Source: Pseudomonas segetis
GTDB taxonomy: Bacteria; Pseudomonadota; Gammaproteobacteria; Pseudomonadales; Pseudomonadaceae
Assembly (NCBI RefSeq): GCF_900188155.1
Contig: NZ_FZOG01000007.1
Span: 167,742 to 231,741 of the forward strand
DNA: 64,000 nt
Reading direction: 5' to 3'
Within the stretch, counting starts at the first letter, position 1. Each line of letters starts with the position of its first letter. The translations under genes were made by a program, and so were the position numbers. The notes beneath the pieces are model-generated. The model did not search any database. It was not told where the DNA came from and saw nothing but the letters and a program-made list of their open reading frames with translations. This document shows positions 16,931-26,734 of this stretch, piece by piece.

Positions 16931-18313
16931 TTACTCGGCTAAACGCCAGGTTGTACCGCCCTTGCCGTCCTCAAGAACGACTCCCATAGAGGTCAGTTGA
17001 TCGCGAATACGGTCGGATTCAGCCCAGTTCTTCTCGCTACGCGCTTGCAACCGTGCAGCTATCAATGCGTCTACCTGCTCGGCATCAACCTTGCCCTGCG
17101 CTCCCGCTTGCAGGAAGGACTCAGGCTCAAGCTGCAGCACCCCCAGCACCGAAGCCAGCTGTTTCAAGCGCGCAGCCAAACCGGCGGCGGCCTCTAGGTC
17201 GGTATCGCGCAGGCGATTGATCTCACGAACCATCTCAAACAACACGGCGCAGGCTTCTGGGGAGTTGAAGTCATCATCCATCGCCTCGGCAAAACGCCCG
17301 GCATAGGCATCGCCACCAGCAGGAGCGGCCTCAGGCAACCCCTTGAGTGCGTGGTAGAAGCGCTCCAGCGCGCCCTTGGCTTCTTTCAGGCTGTCTTCGG
17401 AGTAGTTGATGGGGCTGCGGTACTGACTCGACACCAGGAAGTAGCGCACCACTTCAGGATGGTATTTTTCCAGCACCTCGCGGATGGTGAAGAAGTTGCC
17501 CAGGGATTTAGACATTTTCTCGCCATCCACGCGTACCGCGCCAGCGTGCATCCAGGCATTGGCGTAAAGCTTGCCGGTGGCGGCTTCGCTCTGCGCGATT
17601 TCGTTTTCATGGTGCGGGAAAACCAGGTCGGGACCGCCGCCGTGAATGTCGAATGTCTCGCCAAGGCAGCAGGTCGACATGACCGAGCATTCGATATGCC
17701 AGCCGGGTCGCCCTTCCCCCCATGGCGATGTCCAGCTTGGCTCGCCAGGCTTGGCGCCCTTCCACAGGACAAAATCAAGCGGGTCCTGCTTGGACTCGTC
17801 GACTTCAATGCGCGCCCCGATGCGCAGGTCTTCGATCTTCTTGCGCGAGAGCTTGCCATAACCGACAAACTTGCCCACCCGGTAATACACATCACCATTG
17901 CCCGGGGCGTAGGCAAAGCCTTTGTCGATCAGGGTTTGAATCATTTCGTGCATGCCGGAAATATGGCTTGTCGCACGGGGTTCCATGTCAGGACGCAGCA
18001 CCGAAAGACGGGCTTCGTCTTCATGCATGGCAGCAATCATTCGCTCGACCAGCACTTCAAAGCCTTCGCCATTTTCCTGGGCGCGACGAATAATCTTGTC
18101 GTCGATATCAGTGATATTGCGCACATAGGTCAACTCATAGCCACGAAAGCGCAGCCAGCGTGCAATCACATCAAACGCGACCATCACCCGGGCATGACCG
18201 ATGTGGCAGAAGTCATAAACCGTCATGCCGCAGACGTACATCCGTACCTGGTTGCCGACTAGCGGTTTAAGCGCTTCTTTGGTCTTGCTCAAGGTGTTGT
18301 AGATGGTCAGCAT
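16931..18313 (-). CDS. cysS: Cysteinyl-tRNA synthetase
   Basis: 460 residues, family-typical. The zinc ligand Cys28 (YVCGMTVYD) and class I signature HIGH (37-40) are at the N terminus; GEKMSKSLGNF (the KMSKS loop) is at about 265-275. The cytoplasmic enzyme charges tRNA-Cys. It follows glnS by about 105 bases on the same strand, as in P. aeruginosa. Confidence 0.98.
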   Translation of the reverse strand: MLTIYNTLSKTKEALKPLVGNQVRMYVCGMTVYDFCHIGHARVMVAFDVIARWLRFRGYELTYVRNITDIDDKIIRRAQENGEGFEVLVERMIAAMHEDEARLSVLRPDMEPRATSHISGMHEMIQTLIDKGFAYAPGNGDVYYRVGKFVGYGKLSRKKIEDLRIGARIEVDESKQDPLDFVLWKGAKPGEPSWTSPWGEGRPGWHIECSVMSTCCLGETFDIHGGGPDLVFPHHENEIAQSEAATGKLYANAWMHAGAVRVDGEKMSKSLGNFFTIREVLEKYHPEVVRYFLVSSQYRSPINYSEDSLKEAKGALERFYHALKGLPEAAPAGGDAYAGRFAEAMDDDFNSPEACAVLFEMVREINRLRDTDLEAAAGLAARLKQLASVLGVLQLEPESFLQAGAQGKVDAEQVDALIAARLQARSEKNWAESDRIRDQLTSMGVVLEDGKGGTTWRLAE

Positions 18314-18418
18314 AAAAAATCCTTAAACGCGGCCCTTTAAGCCACAAAATCTGCTGCATAACCCAGGGCCGCAGGCTCACTGCGGCCCTGGATTACTCAC
18401 TCAGCCCTGTGCCTGGGC

Positions 18419-20083
18419 TCAACCCCAGGAGTCACGCAGGGTTACGGTGCGGTTGAAGACCAGCGCACCCGGCTTGGAATCTTTCGAGTCGAGGCAGAAG
18501 TAACCTTCGCGCTCAAACTGGAAACGATCGTCAACCGTTGCGTTGGCCAGCGACGGCTCGGCGCGACAGCCCTTGAGCACGACCAGCGACTCGGGATTGA
18601 TGTTGTCCAGGAAGCTACCGCCTTCATCGGCTTTTTCCGGATTGGCCGAGCGGAACAAACGGTCATAAAGCCGCACTTCACACTCAACGCTGGCAGCGGC
18701 TGGCACCCAGTGCACCACCCCCTTGACCTTGCGCCCTTCCGGGTTCTTGCCAAGGGTTTCAGGGTCGTAGGAGCAACGCAGTTCGATCACATTGCCCTCG
18801 GCGTCCTTGATCGCTTCATCGGCACGAATCACATAGCTGCCGCGCAAACGCACCTCGCCACCCGGCTCGAGACGCTTGTAGCCTTTTGGCGGGTTTTCTT
18901 CGTAGTCGCCAGCATCGATATAGATCTCGCGGGCAAACGGCAGCTCACGGGTGCCCATGTCCTGCTTTGGATGACGCGCCAGGCTGAGTAGCTGAACCTC
19001 ATCCTCCGGGTAGTTGGTGATCACCACCTTCAGGGGCTTGAGCACGCACATGGCACGCGCGGCGTTGGCGTCAAGATCTTCGCGGATGGCGAATTCAAGC
19101 ATACCGATATCCACCACGCCGCCGGCACGATTGACCCCGATCATGTCGCAGAAGTTACGCATCGATGCAGGCGTGTAGCCACGACGGCGATAGCCAACCA
19201 GCGTTGACATGCGTGGGTCGTCCCAGCCATTTACATGGCCTTCGTCCACCAACTGCTTGAGCTTGCGCTTGCTGGTGATGGTGTAGTTGAGGTTAAGCCG
19301 CGCAAATTCATACTGGCGTGGCTGTGCCGGTACAGGCAAATGCGCCAGGAACCACTCGTACAGCGGACGATGGTCTTCGAACTCAAGGGTGCAAACCGAA
19401 TGGGTAATGCCTTCTATGGCATCGGACTGGCCGTGCGTGAAGTCATAGCTTGGGTAAATGCACCACTTGTCTCCCGTCTGGTGGTGATGGGCATGGCGTA
19501 TGCGATAGAGAATCGGGTCGCGCAGGTTGATGTTTGGCGCTGCCATGTCGATTTTAGCCCGCAGCGAGCGTGCGCCATCGGCAAATTCGCCTGCTTTCAT
19601 GCGGGCGAACAAATCCAGGTTTTCTTCAACCGAACGGTCACGAAACGGGCTGTTCCTGCCCGGCTCGGTCAAGGAGCCACGGTATGCCCGCGACTCTTCA
19701 GGCGACAGGTCGCAAACATAGGCATCACCGGACTTGATCAGCGCTACAGCCCAATCATGCAGTTGGTCGAAGTAGTTGGAGGCGAAACGTACGTCGCCTG
19801 CCCACTGGAAACCCAGCCATTGCACGTCCTGCTTGATCGCATCGATGTATTCCTGGTCTTCCTTGGCCGGGTTGGTGTCATCGAAACGCAAATGACAGTC
19901 ACCACCAAACTCTTTAGCCAGGCCGAAGTTCAGGCAGATCGACTTGGCGTGGCCAATATGCAGGTAACCGTTCGGTTCCGGCGGGAAACGGGTAATAACC
20001 TTCGCGTGCTTACCTGACTCCAGATCAGCCTGGACGATGGGGCGAAGGAAGTTCGTTGCGGCGGGAGTCTCTGACTTGCTCAT
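18419..20083 (-). CDS. glnS: Glutaminyl-tRNA synthetase
   Basis: 554 residues from MSKSETPAATNFLRP, with AAGGA four bases upstream; a five-residue upstream extension was rejected. The HIGH signature is at 42-45 in PNGYLHIGHAKS, and the KMSKS-like loop appears as ITSKRKL. The C-terminal half is the anticodon-binding beta-barrel region. It charges tRNA-Gln directly, a route typical of Gammaproteobacteria. Probably the first gene of a glnS-cysS unit. Confidence 0.98.
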   Translation of the reverse strand: MSKSETPAATNFLRPIVQADLESGKHAKVITRFPPEPNGYLHIGHAKSICLNFGLAKEFGGDCHLRFDDTNPAKEDQEYIDAIKQDVQWLGFQWAGDVRFASNYFDQLHDWAVALIKSGDAYVCDLSPEESRAYRGSLTEPGRNSPFRDRSVEENLDLFARMKAGEFADGARSLRAKIDMAAPNINLRDPILYRIRHAHHHQTGDKWCIYPSYDFTHGQSDAIEGITHSVCTLEFEDHRPLYEWFLAHLPVPAQPRQYEFARLNLNYTITSKRKLKQLVDEGHVNGWDDPRMSTLVGYRRRGYTPASMRNFCDMIGVNRAGGVVDIGMLEFAIREDLDANAARAMCVLKPLKVVITNYPEDEVQLLSLARHPKQDMGTRELPFAREIYIDAGDYEENPPKGYKRLEPGGEVRLRGSYVIRADEAIKDAEGNVIELRCSYDPETLGKNPEGRKVKGVVHWVPAAASVECEVRLYDRLFRSANPEKADEGGSFLDNINPESLVVLKGCRAEPSLANATVDDRFQFEREGYFCLDSKDSKPGALVFNRTVTLRDSWG

Positions 20084-20548
20084 GGTGTCCTTGATCATGC
20101 AGGTTCGCGGCTTAGCAACGGCCGACTAAAACGATGAATGCGCTGAAAACCTCTAGACCAGTGTGCTGAGCGAGCGTTACAACATTGCATTGGCGCTATC
20201 GCAGAACCACGCTACCGGGGTAGCGCAAACGATAACCAAGCGGTGCACGACAATCACAATGGTGATGGTTTTCCGGCAATTGCAAAGCGCCTATCATAGC
20301 CGAAGCTGTCAACCCCCTGACAGGCCTTGAAACCAGTTCATTTGCGCTGCGTAGCACTTAAGTTACGTTTACAATACCCGCTGCACCGATGAGCGCATCT
20401 AAAACTCGCGCAAAAATGCGGCCTGCAAAGCCACGGACACGCAGATCCTTTACCTCTGCGCCATGACCTGACGCACGAGTTTCAGGGCTTTGTGGGTTGG
20501 CTTAGCGCGCCCCAGCCTCCTGCTTATTTTGATAGAGCGATTACTACC
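20084..20548. other. Divergent promoter region between glnS and ppiB
   Basis: About 465 bases with no supported gene. Both glnS (minus) and ppiB (plus) must be transcribed from here. I note TTGACA on the minus strand near 20310 and TACAAT on the plus strand near 20370, but neither has a well-spaced partner element. Confidence 0.4.
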
Positions 20549-21043
20549 ATGATCAAGCTGCACACCAACCACGGCGTTATCACCCTGACCCTGTTTGCCG
20601 ACAAGGCGCCAGAAACCGTGGCCAATTTCAAGGAATACGTAAAAAGCGGCCACTACGATGGCACCGTTTTTCACCGCGTGATCAGCAACTTTATGGTTCA
20701 GGGTGGCGGTTTTGAACCTGGCATGAAACAGAAGCCGACCAACGCCACCATCAAGAACGAAGCCAACAACGGCGTTTCCAACAAAGTGGGCACCGTTGCC
20801 ATGGCGCGCACCATGGAGCCACACTCGGCCTCTGCCCAGTTCTTCATCAACGTAGCCGACAACACCTTCCTCGACCACACCGCACCTACGGTCCAAGGCT
20901 GGGGCTATGCAGTGTTCGGCGAAGTGACCGATGGCATGGATGTAGTCGAGAAGATCAAGGGCGTGCCTACCACCATGAAGTCTGGCCACCAGGATGTTCC
21001 GGTGGACGACGTCATCATCGAGCGTGCCGAGATCGTTGAGTGA
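20549..21043 (+). CDS. ppiB: Cytoplasmic peptidyl-prolyl cis-trans isomerase (cyclophilin B)
   Basis: 164 residues from MIKLHTNHGVITL, the usual PpiB start and length; an upstream in-frame ATG at 20492 would add 19 unconserved residues. The cyclophilin core is intact (FHRVISNFMVQGGG, SASAQFFINVADN, YAVFGEVTDGMDVV) and there is no signal peptide, so it acts in the cytoplasm. Its TGA overlaps the GTG start of lpxH. Confidence 0.96.
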   Translation: MIKLHTNHGVITLTLFADKAPETVANFKEYVKSGHYDGTVFHRVISNFMVQGGGFEPGMKQKPTNATIKNEANNGVSNKVGTVAMARTMEPHSASAQFFINVADNTFLDHTAPTVQGWGYAVFGEVTDGMDVVEKIKGVPTTMKSGHQDVPVDDVIIERAEIVE

Positions 21044-21765
21044 TCCTACTGATCTCTGATCTGCACCTTGAACAGGAGCGCCCGGACATTACCCGGGCGT
21101 TTCTGCATTTCCTCGGCACCCGCGCACGCCAGGCTGAGGCGCTGTACATTCTCGGGGATTTCTTCGAGGTCTGGATTGGTGACGATGCAATCAGCCCCTT
21201 TCAACGTTCGATTGCAGACGCACTGAAACAACTCAGTGAAAGCGGCACCGCCATATTCCTGATGCATGGCAATCGCGACTTCATGATTGGCCAGCGCTTT
21301 TGTCGCGAAGCCGGCTGCACTCTGCTGCGCGACCCCAGCGTAGTCGAACTGGCCGGTGAAGCTGTGTTGCTGATGCATGGCGACAGCCTGTGCACCCGCG
21401 ATGAAAACTACATGCGCATGCGCCGCTACTTGCGCAACCCCCTGAGCCTGTGGATTCTGCGACACCTTCCACTGGGGACTCGCCATAAGCTCGCGCGCAA
21501 GCTACGCAATGAAAGCCGGGCCCAAACCCGGATGAAAGCCAGCGACATTGTCGACGTCACCCCGGATGAAGTCAGCCGGGTCATGGCCGAACACGGCGTC
21601 AAGACCCTGATCCACGGTCATACCCACCGACCGGCCGTGCACAAGCTGCTGGTAAACGGCGAGCCCGCCAGGCGTATCGTCCTGGGGGACTGGGATCGTC
21701 AAGGCTGGGCCTTGCAGGTCGATGAAACCGTCTTCAACCAGGCGCCATTCAGCCTCGACGCCTGA
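21040..21765 (+). CDS. lpxH: UDP-2,3-diacylglucosamine diphosphatase
   Basis: 241 residues from a GTG that overlaps the ppiB stop as GTGA, so translation is probably coupled. LpxH hydrolyses UDP-2,3-diacylglucosamine to lipid X in lipid A synthesis at the inner membrane. The calcineurin-like metal motifs are complete: SDLH (Asp7, His9), GDFFE (Asp40), HGNRDF (Asn78), MHGD (His113) and the GHTHR pair near residue 195. Confidence 0.96.
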   Translation: MILLISDLHLEQERPDITRAFLHFLGTRARQAEALYILGDFFEVWIGDDAISPFQRSIADALKQLSESGTAIFLMHGNRDFMIGQRFCREAGCTLLRDPSVVELAGEAVLLMHGDSLCTRDENYMRMRRYLRNPLSLWILRHLPLGTRHKLARKLRNESRAQTRMKASDIVDVTPDEVSRVMAEHGVKTLIHGHTHRPAVHKLLVNGEPARRIVLGDWDRQGWALQVDETVFNQAPFSLDA

Positions 21766-21766
21766 T

Positions 21767-21794
21767 AAAAAACGGTGCCTTTGCACCGTTTTTC
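21767..21794. terminator. Bidirectional terminator between lpxH and emrB
   Basis: AAAAAACGGTGC/GCACCGTTTTT with a short CTTT loop; A and T runs on both sides serve the two convergent units. Confidence 0.9.
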
Positions 21795-21814
21795 TCAACC
21801 GACACTCTTCCTGA

Positions 21815-23344
21815 TCAGTGCCCTGCGGCTGCTGGCCCTGCGTTGGCGGTAAAGGGTGGCTTGGCCAGCCATACAATGAGTATCAGGCTTATGAACACCC
21901 AGCCCATAAGGGTGAAGTAATCCACGGTCGAGACCATGTAGGCCTGGCTGGTCAGGGTCTGCTCAAGTTGGGCATAGGACTGGACGTTGGCCCCACCGAG
22001 CTGATCCAGCGCCTGGCGCGTTACCGGGTCGTACACGCTGATATGCTCACTCAAGTAGGCGTGATGCACTTCGGAGCGACGTATCCAGATCCAGGTGGTC
22101 AGCGATGCGGCAAAACTACCGCCCAGATTACGCAGGAAAGTCGCCAGTCCCGAGCCATCTGCAATCTGATCCGGCGGCAAGTCCGAGAGCAGGATGCTCA
22201 ACGTTGGCATGAAGAACAGTGCGACACCTATCCCCATGAACAGCTGGACCAGGGCGATATGCTGAAAATCAACTTGCGAGTTGAAGCCGGCGCGCATGAA
22301 GCAACTCGTGCCAATCGCCAAAAATGCGATGCCTGCCAGAATTCGCAAGTCGAACTTATGCGCATAGTTGCCCACGAATGGAGACATCAGCACCGGCAAG
22401 ACGCCAAGCGGCGCCACGGCCAGGCCCGCCCAGGTCGCGGTGTAGCCCATCTGCGTTTGCAGCCACTGGGGCAAGATCAGGTTGATGCCAAAGAAGCCGG
22501 CATAGCCCCCAACCAGCACTATGGTGCCGATCCGGAAGTTGCGATGGGCAAACAGACGCAGGTTGACGATCGGATGACGGTCTGTCATTTCCCAGATAAT
22601 GAATATCGCCAGTGAGATCGCCGAGATCAGCGTGCCGATCACGATGAAATTCGACTCGAACCAGTCCAGGTCATTGCCCTTGTCGAGGACAATCTGCAGC
22701 GCGCCGACACCGATGATCAGGGTCAGCAAGCCAATGTAGTCGATAGGCTGATGACTGGTGACCACCGGCCGCTTGCGCATTTGCTGGGTCACCACGAAGG
22801 CGGCAAACAAACCTATTGGCACATTGATAAAGAAGATCCATGGCCAGCTGTAGCTGTCGGTTATCCAGCCGCCAAGAATTGGCCCGGCAATGGGCGCCAC
22901 AACAGTCACCATCGCCAGCAAAGCCAGCGCCAGCCCCCGTTTGGCCGGGGGATACACCGCAATCAACAGGGTTTGTGTCATCGGGTACAGCGGCCCGGCC
23001 ATCAACCCCTGTAGCACCCGAAAGCCCACAAGCTCAGGCATGGAGCGCGAAATCCCACACAGAAATGAAGCCAGTACGAACAGCATGGTGGCCCAGACAA
23101 ACAGCTTTACCTCGCCATAACGGCGGCTCAGCCATCCGGTCAGCGGCAAGGCAATTGCGTTGCTGACGGCGAACGAAGTAATGACCCAGGTGCCCTGCTC
23201 CGCACTGACCCCGAGGTTGCCTGCGATCGTCGGCAGCGCCACGTTGGCAATAGTGGTATCGAGGACCTGCATGAAGGTCGCCAACGACAAGCCAATGGTG
23301 CAAAGCAACAAGCTGGGCGGTGTGAAAGAAGCTTGAGAGCTCAT
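21815..23344 (-). CDS. emrB: EmrB/QacA-type multidrug efflux transporter (DHA2 family MFS)
   Basis: 509 residues from MSSQASFTPPS; AAGGAG lies five bases upstream of this ATG, while a GTG at 23350 is too close to it. It has about 14 predicted transmembrane helices, the DHA2 layout, with motif LDTTIANVALPTIAG in helix 1 and GWLSRRYGEVKLF between helices 2 and 3. It is the inner-membrane, proton-driven component of a tripartite pump and the last gene of a marR-outer membrane factor-emrA-emrB operon. Substrate unknown. Confidence 0.92.
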   Translation of the reverse strand: MSSQASFTPPSLLLCTIGLSLATFMQVLDTTIANVALPTIAGNLGVSAEQGTWVITSFAVSNAIALPLTGWLSRRYGEVKLFVWATMLFVLASFLCGISRSMPELVGFRVLQGLMAGPLYPMTQTLLIAVYPPAKRGLALALLAMVTVVAPIAGPILGGWITDSYSWPWIFFINVPIGLFAAFVVTQQMRKRPVVTSHQPIDYIGLLTLIIGVGALQIVLDKGNDLDWFESNFIVIGTLISAISLAIFIIWEMTDRHPIVNLRLFAHRNFRIGTIVLVGGYAGFFGINLILPQWLQTQMGYTATWAGLAVAPLGVLPVLMSPFVGNYAHKFDLRILAGIAFLAIGTSCFMRAGFNSQVDFQHIALVQLFMGIGVALFFMPTLSILLSDLPPDQIADGSGLATFLRNLGGSFAASLTTWIWIRRSEVHHAYLSEHISVYDPVTRQALDQLGGANVQSYAQLEQTLTSQAYMVSTVDYFTLMGWVFISLILIVWLAKPPFTANAGPAAAGH

Positions 23345-23400
23345 CACCACTCCTTAATGTATTAAGACTGGCCTCGCCCGATAAGCGAGGCCCGAGGGGA

Positions 23401-24609
23401 TTAACGCGCCGCGGTTTTGGCCACTGGCTCGCTGTTGTCCTTGATCAGCTTGCTGATCAGGGCATCGGCATCAGCCAGCTGCTGCTTGTAGACATTGGTG
23501 GTGTACGAGGCCTTGACCGGCGGCTGCTGGGCCAGGACCGGGCCGCTTTGGTCGTGCAGGTTGACATTGACCAGGGTTGACAGGCCAATGCGCAGCGGGT
23601 GCTTGGCCAACTCGTCGTGGTTGATATGGATGCGCACCGGAACACGTTGCACGATCTTGATCCAGTTGCCGGTAGCGTTTTGCGCGGGCAAGAGTGCAAA
23701 AGCACTGCCAGTGCCCGCCCCGAGGCTGTCGACCGTGCCGTTGAAAGTCACGTCATCGCCATACAGGTCGCTGGTGATCTCGACTGACTGTCCAATACGC
23801 ATTTTGCTTAACTGGGTCTCCTTGAAGTTGGCATCGATCCACACTTGATCCAGTGGCACCACGGCCATCAACGGCGTGCCCGGCTGGACGCGCTGGCCAA
23901 GTTGCACGGTACGCTTGGCCACGTAACCGGTCACAGGAGCAATCAAGGCACTGCGTGCATTGTTGAGGTAGGCTTGACGCAAATCGGCTGCCGCAGCCAG
24001 CACATCCGGATGCGAAGCGATAACGGTGTCATCGACCAGCGCCCGGGTGCTGTTGAGTTGTTGTTGCGCGTTATTCAAGGCGCTTTGCGCCGAGGTCAGT
24101 GCATCACGGGCGTGGGACAGTTCCTCGCGGGAAATCGCCCCGCCAGCGGCCAGGCTCTGCCGGCGCTGGTAGTCTTTCTTGGCTTTTTGCACCGCAGTCA
24201 ACTGTGTTTGCACCTGCGCCTTCATGGCATCGACATTGCTGTACAAGCCGCGCACCTGGCGTACGGTGCGCGCAAGATTGGCCTTGGCGCTTTGCAACCC
24301 AACCAATGCATCGCTTGGATCGAAGTTGACCAGCACCTGGCCCTCATGCACCAGGTCACCATCATCGGCACCAATACTGACAACAGTGCCGGTAATCAGT
24401 GGCGTGATCTCGACAACGTTACCGTTGACGTAGGCATCGTCGGTGTTTTCATTCCAGCGCCCATAAAACTCGTACCAGGCCGCAAAGCCCAAGCCACCGA
24501 GAATGACCACCAGCAAGAGTACAAACAGCCAGGTTTTGCGCTTGCGCTTATTGCCCGCATCAACTGCTTGTTGGTTTTCAGCGGGTTCAGAATGAGTAGC
24601 TGTAGCCAT
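23401..24609 (-). CDS. emrA: EmrA-type membrane fusion protein
   Basis: 402 residues. A cytoplasmic N-terminal stretch rich in Lys/Arg precedes one transmembrane helix (about 27-46); then follow a lipoyl/barrel-sandwich half (VNGNVVEITPLITGTV), a long alpha-helical hairpin (about 105-210) and the second barrel half (APVTGYVAKRTVQLGQ). It bridges the EmrB-like transporter and the outer-membrane channel encoded upstream. Its ATG is followed 17 bases upstream by the outer-membrane gene stop. Confidence 0.93.
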   Translation of the reverse strand: MATATHSEPAENQQAVDAGNKRKRKTWLFVLLLVVILGGLGFAAWYEFYGRWNENTDDAYVNGNVVEITPLITGTVVSIGADDGDLVHEGQVLVNFDPSDALVGLQSAKANLARTVRQVRGLYSNVDAMKAQVQTQLTAVQKAKKDYQRRQSLAAGGAISREELSHARDALTSAQSALNNAQQQLNSTRALVDDTVIASHPDVLAAAADLRQAYLNNARSALIAPVTGYVAKRTVQLGQRVQPGTPLMAVVPLDQVWIDANFKETQLSKMRIGQSVEITSDLYGDDVTFNGTVDSLGAGTGSAFALLPAQNATGNWIKIVQRVPVRIHINHDELAKHPLRIGLSTLVNVNLHDQSGPVLAQQPPVKASYTTNVYKQQLADADALISKLIKDNSEPVAKTAAR

Positions 24610-24625
24610 GGCAAGTTACCTTTGA

Positions 24626-26107
24626 TTATTCAGTGAGCGGCGCGTTGGCGTGCGCGCTTAGCGATGTGGTGTCGAGGGCTGTGGTATCAGGTTGGTAACC
24701 ACCACCTAGCGCCTCCATAAGCAGGATCGACAAGTTGATTTGTTCGGCATTGAGGTTGGCCAGCTGGCGCTGTGCGCCGAGTAGCTGCTGCTCAATGCTC
24801 AACACGTCGAGATAATTGCCTATCCCCGAGCCATAGCGGTCGGCGACAGTGTCGTAGGAGTTCTGTGCAATCCGGGCAGCAAGGCTTTGCGAATCTATTT
24901 GCTGGTCAATCGAGCGCAACTGGCTGATGGTGTCACTGACCTGCCCCAGCGCCTGCACCAGGTTCTTGTTGTACTGAGCAACCGCCAGGTCGTAATCGGC
25001 ATCGCGCGCATCAAGATCCGCACGTAGGCGGCCCCCGTCAAACAGCGGCAGCGACAGGCTTGGGCCTATGGAGAAAAATCGGCTGGCATTGCCAAACATG
25101 GCATCGCCCAGCAGCGATTGCACACCACCCGAGGCGCTCAGGTTGAGATTGGGGTAAAAGCGCGTCTTGCTGGCATCAATATTTTTGCTGGCGGCTTCAA
25201 CTCTCCAGCGTGATGCGACTATATCCGGGCGCCGCCCAAGCAACTCAGCCGGCAACTGGCTGGGCAAGGCAACGGCACTGGCCTGCAAGATCGCAGGCCG
25301 GGCGATTTGCTCACCACGGTCAGGTCCCTTGCCAAGCAACACCGCCAGAGCAATCTTGGCGCTTTGCAGATTCTTTTCCGAGGCAAGCAACTGCTCTTTG
25401 GAACTGGCGGCAAGACTCTCGGATTGCTGGTACTGATAAACACTGTCAATACCTGCATCCATGCGGCGCTTGCCGAGCTTGACCATCTGCGTGGTGCGCT
25501 TTAGGTCTTCAAGGGCCAGGTCATGCAGCGCATGGGCTTGGCCCAGGTTGTTGTAGGCTCGGGCCACGTCGGCGGCAATCGTCAGCTGTGCAGCTTTCTG
25601 ATCCACTTCCGCGGCGCGTGCCTGCCCCAGGGCGGCCTCCCAAGCGGCACGTTGCCCTCCCCACAAATCGAAGTTGTAGTTGAAGTCTATGGCTGCGCTG
25701 CGCAAGGTGCTGTAACGGCTGCCCTCGCCCGTGGGATCCTGGACGCGGGCCAAGCGCTCACGATCAACTCCGGCCTGGGCATCAATTTGCGGCATTCGCT
25801 CGGCATCCACCGCATAGGCTGCGGCACTTGCCTGGTGCGCACGCGCCTCAGCCACCTGCAGGTCCGGACTGTCTCTCAGGGCTTCTTCAATCAACCCATT
25901 GAGCTGGGCATCGCCGAGGCTTCTCCACCAGTCGCTTTTGGGCCAGCTGGCCGGGGAAACCTTGACCTCACTTAACGACTTCTGGGCTTGCAGTTCACTG
26001 GCATCAATGCCCGTGCCCGAAGTATTGAGACCTGAATAATTGGCACAGCCGGCAATACTCAGCGCCAGCAGTGCAAGGGAAAATTGCTGCCTGATTGCGC
26101 GACTCAT
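24626..26107 (-). CDS. Outer-membrane efflux lipoprotein, NodT/OprM family
   Basis: 493 residues. The lipoprotein signal peptide ends in the lipobox LSIAGC, with Cys21 as the lipid-modified residue. Two repeated TolC-type alpha-helical/beta-barrel halves are recognisable (LNGLIEEALRDSPDLQVAEARA and the DYDLAVAQYNKNLVQALGQV half). It is the exit duct of the tripartite pump. Its start overlaps the 3' end of the MarR regulator gene (ATGA), so the regulator and pump are one transcript. Confidence 0.93.
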   Translation of the reverse strand: MSRAIRQQFSLALLALSIAGCANYSGLNTSGTGIDASELQAQKSLSEVKVSPASWPKSDWWRSLGDAQLNGLIEEALRDSPDLQVAEARAHQASAAAYAVDAERMPQIDAQAGVDRERLARVQDPTGEGSRYSTLRSAAIDFNYNFDLWGGQRAAWEAALGQARAAEVDQKAAQLTIAADVARAYNNLGQAHALHDLALEDLKRTTQMVKLGKRRMDAGIDSVYQYQQSESLAASSKEQLLASEKNLQSAKIALAVLLGKGPDRGEQIARPAILQASAVALPSQLPAELLGRRPDIVASRWRVEAASKNIDASKTRFYPNLNLSASGGVQSLLGDAMFGNASRFFSIGPSLSLPLFDGGRLRADLDARDADYDLAVAQYNKNLVQALGQVSDTISQLRSIDQQIDSQSLAARIAQNSYDTVADRYGSGIGNYLDVLSIEQQLLGAQRQLANLNAEQINLSILLMEALGGGYQPDTTALDTTSLSAHANAPLTE

Positions 26108-26580
26108 TGATGATCACCCAGACGTTGCATAGTGATGGTGTCTCCTGCGCTGAACAGTATTTTCTTGAGGATTCTCTCGAGCATGGCGCGCTCTTCCGGC
26201 TCCAGCACCCCAAGCAACTCATCCATCGCAGCAGTACCGATTCTTGGCAGTTGATTCGCCAACGCCAGTCCGTCTTCGGCCAACGCCAGGCGCACATGAC
26301 GGCGGTCTTCGGCACAGCGACGCCGGATAACCAATTGCTTGTGCTCAAGCCGATCGAGCATGCGGGTCATGGCACCACTGTCCAACGACAGTTGCCGGCA
26401 GAGCTCGGCTGGGGTATCCACCTCAAAGTGGGCAATCATGATCAGCACCTTGAACTGCGCTGCCGTGACCGAATAAGGCTCCAGGTTGCGGTCCAGGATC
26501 TGGTCTTTAAGCAATGCCGTACGACCGATCAACAGGCCCATCACGGAAAATGGAAATAATGGCGGGGTTGGATTACTCAT
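26104..26580 (-). CDS. MarR-family repressor of the efflux operon
   Basis: 158 residues with a winged helix-turn-helix centred on about 55-105 (TPAELCRQLSLDSGAMTRMLDRLE, followed by the wing with EDRRHVRLALAEDG). It is the first gene of the operon and overlaps the outer-membrane factor gene. Two perfect CTGCCTAGGCAG palindromes sit on its own promoter, so I infer autorepression relieved by a pump substrate, as in EmrR/MprA systems. The ligand is unknown. Confidence 0.92.
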   Translation of the reverse strand: MSNPTPPLFPFSVMGLLIGRTALLKDQILDRNLEPYSVTAAQFKVLIMIAHFEVDTPAELCRQLSLDSGAMTRMLDRLEHKQLVIRRRCAEDRRHVRLALAEDGLALANQLPRIGTAAMDELLGVLEPEERAMLERILKKILFSAGDTITMQRLGDHQ

Positions 26581-26595
26581 TGCGCACCTAAAAAG

Positions 26596-26648
26596 CTGCC
26601 TAGGCAGAGAATGCGCTAGATATTACTGCCTAGGCAGCTATATTTCAA
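26596..26648 (-). promoter_or_regulatory. Promoter of the marR-efflux operon with two perfect operators
   Basis: On the minus strand TTGAAA (26648-26643), a 17-base spacer and TAATAT (26625-26620) form a strong sigma-70 promoter. The palindrome CTGCCTAGGCAG occurs twice, at 26626-26637, wholly inside the spacer and touching the -10, and at 26596-26607, between the start of transcription and the marR ATG. The centres are 30 bases apart, so two dimers would bind nearly the same helix face. Confidence 0.9.
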
Positions 26649-26734
26649 AACATTTTGTTGCATTTTTCAGGCGCGAGCGAGCCGCAAGCCAAGGCTTGCT
26701 GCTGAAAACCGCGTTTTAGAGGGGGTACAGCAGG

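Noticed and set aside
17351..18262. 303-codon plus-strand ORF over cysS
   Set aside because: Shadow of the cysS codons, with no recognisable domain.
20298..20322. CTGTCA/TGACAG repeat and TTGACA as a glnS promoter
   Set aside because: No -10 element at 16-18 bases; the nearby TATGAT is only 8 bases away, so I could not call a promoter.
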